Source: Adiantum capillus-veneris | Lineage: Eukaryota; Streptophyta; Polypodiopsida; Polypodiales; Pteridaceae | Assembly (NCBI GenBank): GCA_014529385.2 | Contig: CM043944.1 | Span: forward strand, 84,934,884-84,998,883 | Direction of reading: 5' to 3' | DNA: 64,000 bases | Part shown: piece by piece, positions 63,113-64,000 of the stretch | Layout of the letters: every line of letters begins with the position of its first letter | Position numbering within the stretch: position 1 is the stretch's first letter | The notes under the pieces: model-generated | The model's database searches: none | Told to the model about the DNA's origin: nothing | What the model saw: the letters and a program-made list of their open reading frames with translations, nothing else | Position numbers and translations under genes: made by a program

Positions 63113-63594
63113 TGGACACTAATTTATGCAAGCTCATGTGCACCCCATGGACACATACTACTATTAAGTATTCAATTGGTTTTGCAACCATTTGACCATG
63201 TCCAGTGCTTGATGCCTAATGAGTGCCAAGGGATTATAGAGATAAGAATTGGGGACACATTTTCTGATTAGACGATATCATGTATATGTTTGATTGCCAA
63301 GGAGACTACTTACTTCAGTGGTAAAGAGAACAATTGAGAGCATGAACCGATGCATGAATGTGAGGGTGATTGAGAGCACTAGTATGTAAACCACCCTCCA
63401 AACAAAGGAGATTAAAACCTCTACCTCCCTTGCAAAAACGAGCCTCTCAAGAAAATTAATGCACTCTTGGAGGAGAGAGAGAAACCCCTTCAAAGAGCAA
63501 AAAATAACGACCACTTTCATAGATTCCATTGAAAGATTCTCTTGGGATAGTTTCCTACAATGTTAAAACTCTCTTCTTCTTCATCTTCTTCTTC
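63109..63594. other. Unassigned sequence, copy B of 35308-35793
   Basis: Collinear with A, no recognised gene. Confidence 0.5.
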
Positions 63595-63668
63595 TTCTCT
63601 CTCTCTCTCTCTCTCTCTCTCTACCTGTGGGCAATCCAAAACTGCACTCTCTATGCCTGCGGACAACT

Positions 63669-63761
<93 letters not shown>
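63595..63761. repeat. Two CT tracts around a 50-base spacer
   Basis: CT at 63595-63622 and about 63671-63761, separated by ACCTGTGGGCAATCCAAAAC and further bases not present at the A tract. This is the inversion edge in copy B. Confidence 0.93.
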
Positions 63762-63764
<3 letters not shown>

Positions 63765-64000
63765 GGTTCACCTCCCGGCTAGCCGCGTCTCGTCAACTTC
63801 ACGGCACATGATTTTGATGTTACATTCGCTTCACCGTCTGCAACTCTGTGCAAAACGCCCATCCAATCACCACCTTGCAAGGCCACTTGCATCATTGAGT
63901 GTCGTTGAAGTTACCGCATGTTCAAGAGCAGTGAAAGATGGGCAGGTTCAAGCACGTTCAAGAGGGCATGGATGTAAATGGGAGGAGCCGAGACCTCATC
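63762..64000. repeat. Segment inverted relative to copy A
   Basis: Reverse complement of A 37268-37316 followed by reverse complement of A 35926-36124, joined without the solo LTR. Continues beyond the window. Confidence 0.92.

Overview
This is about 64 kb of repeat-rich nuclear DNA from a eukaryote, almost certainly a land plant. It carries Ty1/copia and Ty3-type LTR retrotransposons with plant-style primer sites (tRNA-iMet and tRNA-Asp-like), an L1-like LINE, long GA/CT/AC microsatellites, and relics of plant-type genes (a DBP2-like DEAD-box helicase, a UPL1-like HECT ligase, a thioredoxin). The abundance of dinucleotide tracts and degenerate elements would fit a fern or lycophyte, but the sequence does not prove the lineage. 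I see no intact host gene, no rRNA or tRNA gene and no CRISPR array.

The main structure is a direct segmental duplication. Copy A (1 to about 37.3 kb, open on the left) and copy B (about 40.3 kb to the window end) are collinear and differ by roughly 2-3 percent by eye. A truncated Ty3 element (37.4-40.3 kb) separates them. Because each copy shows the empty or undeleted state of most events in the other, boundaries can be placed to the base.

Events in copy A: a non-autonomous Ty3-like element (5069-16332) with 957-bp LTRs, a 5-bp target duplication, a leader with eight related palindromes, gag, a protease with an altered active site, a tryptophan-anchored repeat ORF where reverse transcriptase is expected, and a captured helicase fragment next to its polypurine tract; an L1-like LINE (30657-35278) inside a GA microsatellite; and a 1,143-bp solo LTR (36125-37267). 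Copy A also keeps about 7 kb (17134-24195) lost from copy B, which holds permuted and repeated gene fragments and copia remnants.

Events in copy B: a 3.5-kb internally deleted copia element (51097-54613) with one intact 573-codon ORF; a small inverted-repeat DNA element (56170-62636), of which copy A appears to keep an excision footprint; and a full-length but inactivated copia element (56470-62202) nested inside it. At the right edge a segment flanked by CT and GA tracts is inverted between the copies.

Both copies share older degenerate material: a gag fragment near their left ends, and a permuted Ty3 relic read INT, then NC/PRO, then RT on the minus strand (A 25.06-26.6 kb, B 46.78-48.32 kb). 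Most of the rest is AT-rich noncoding DNA.
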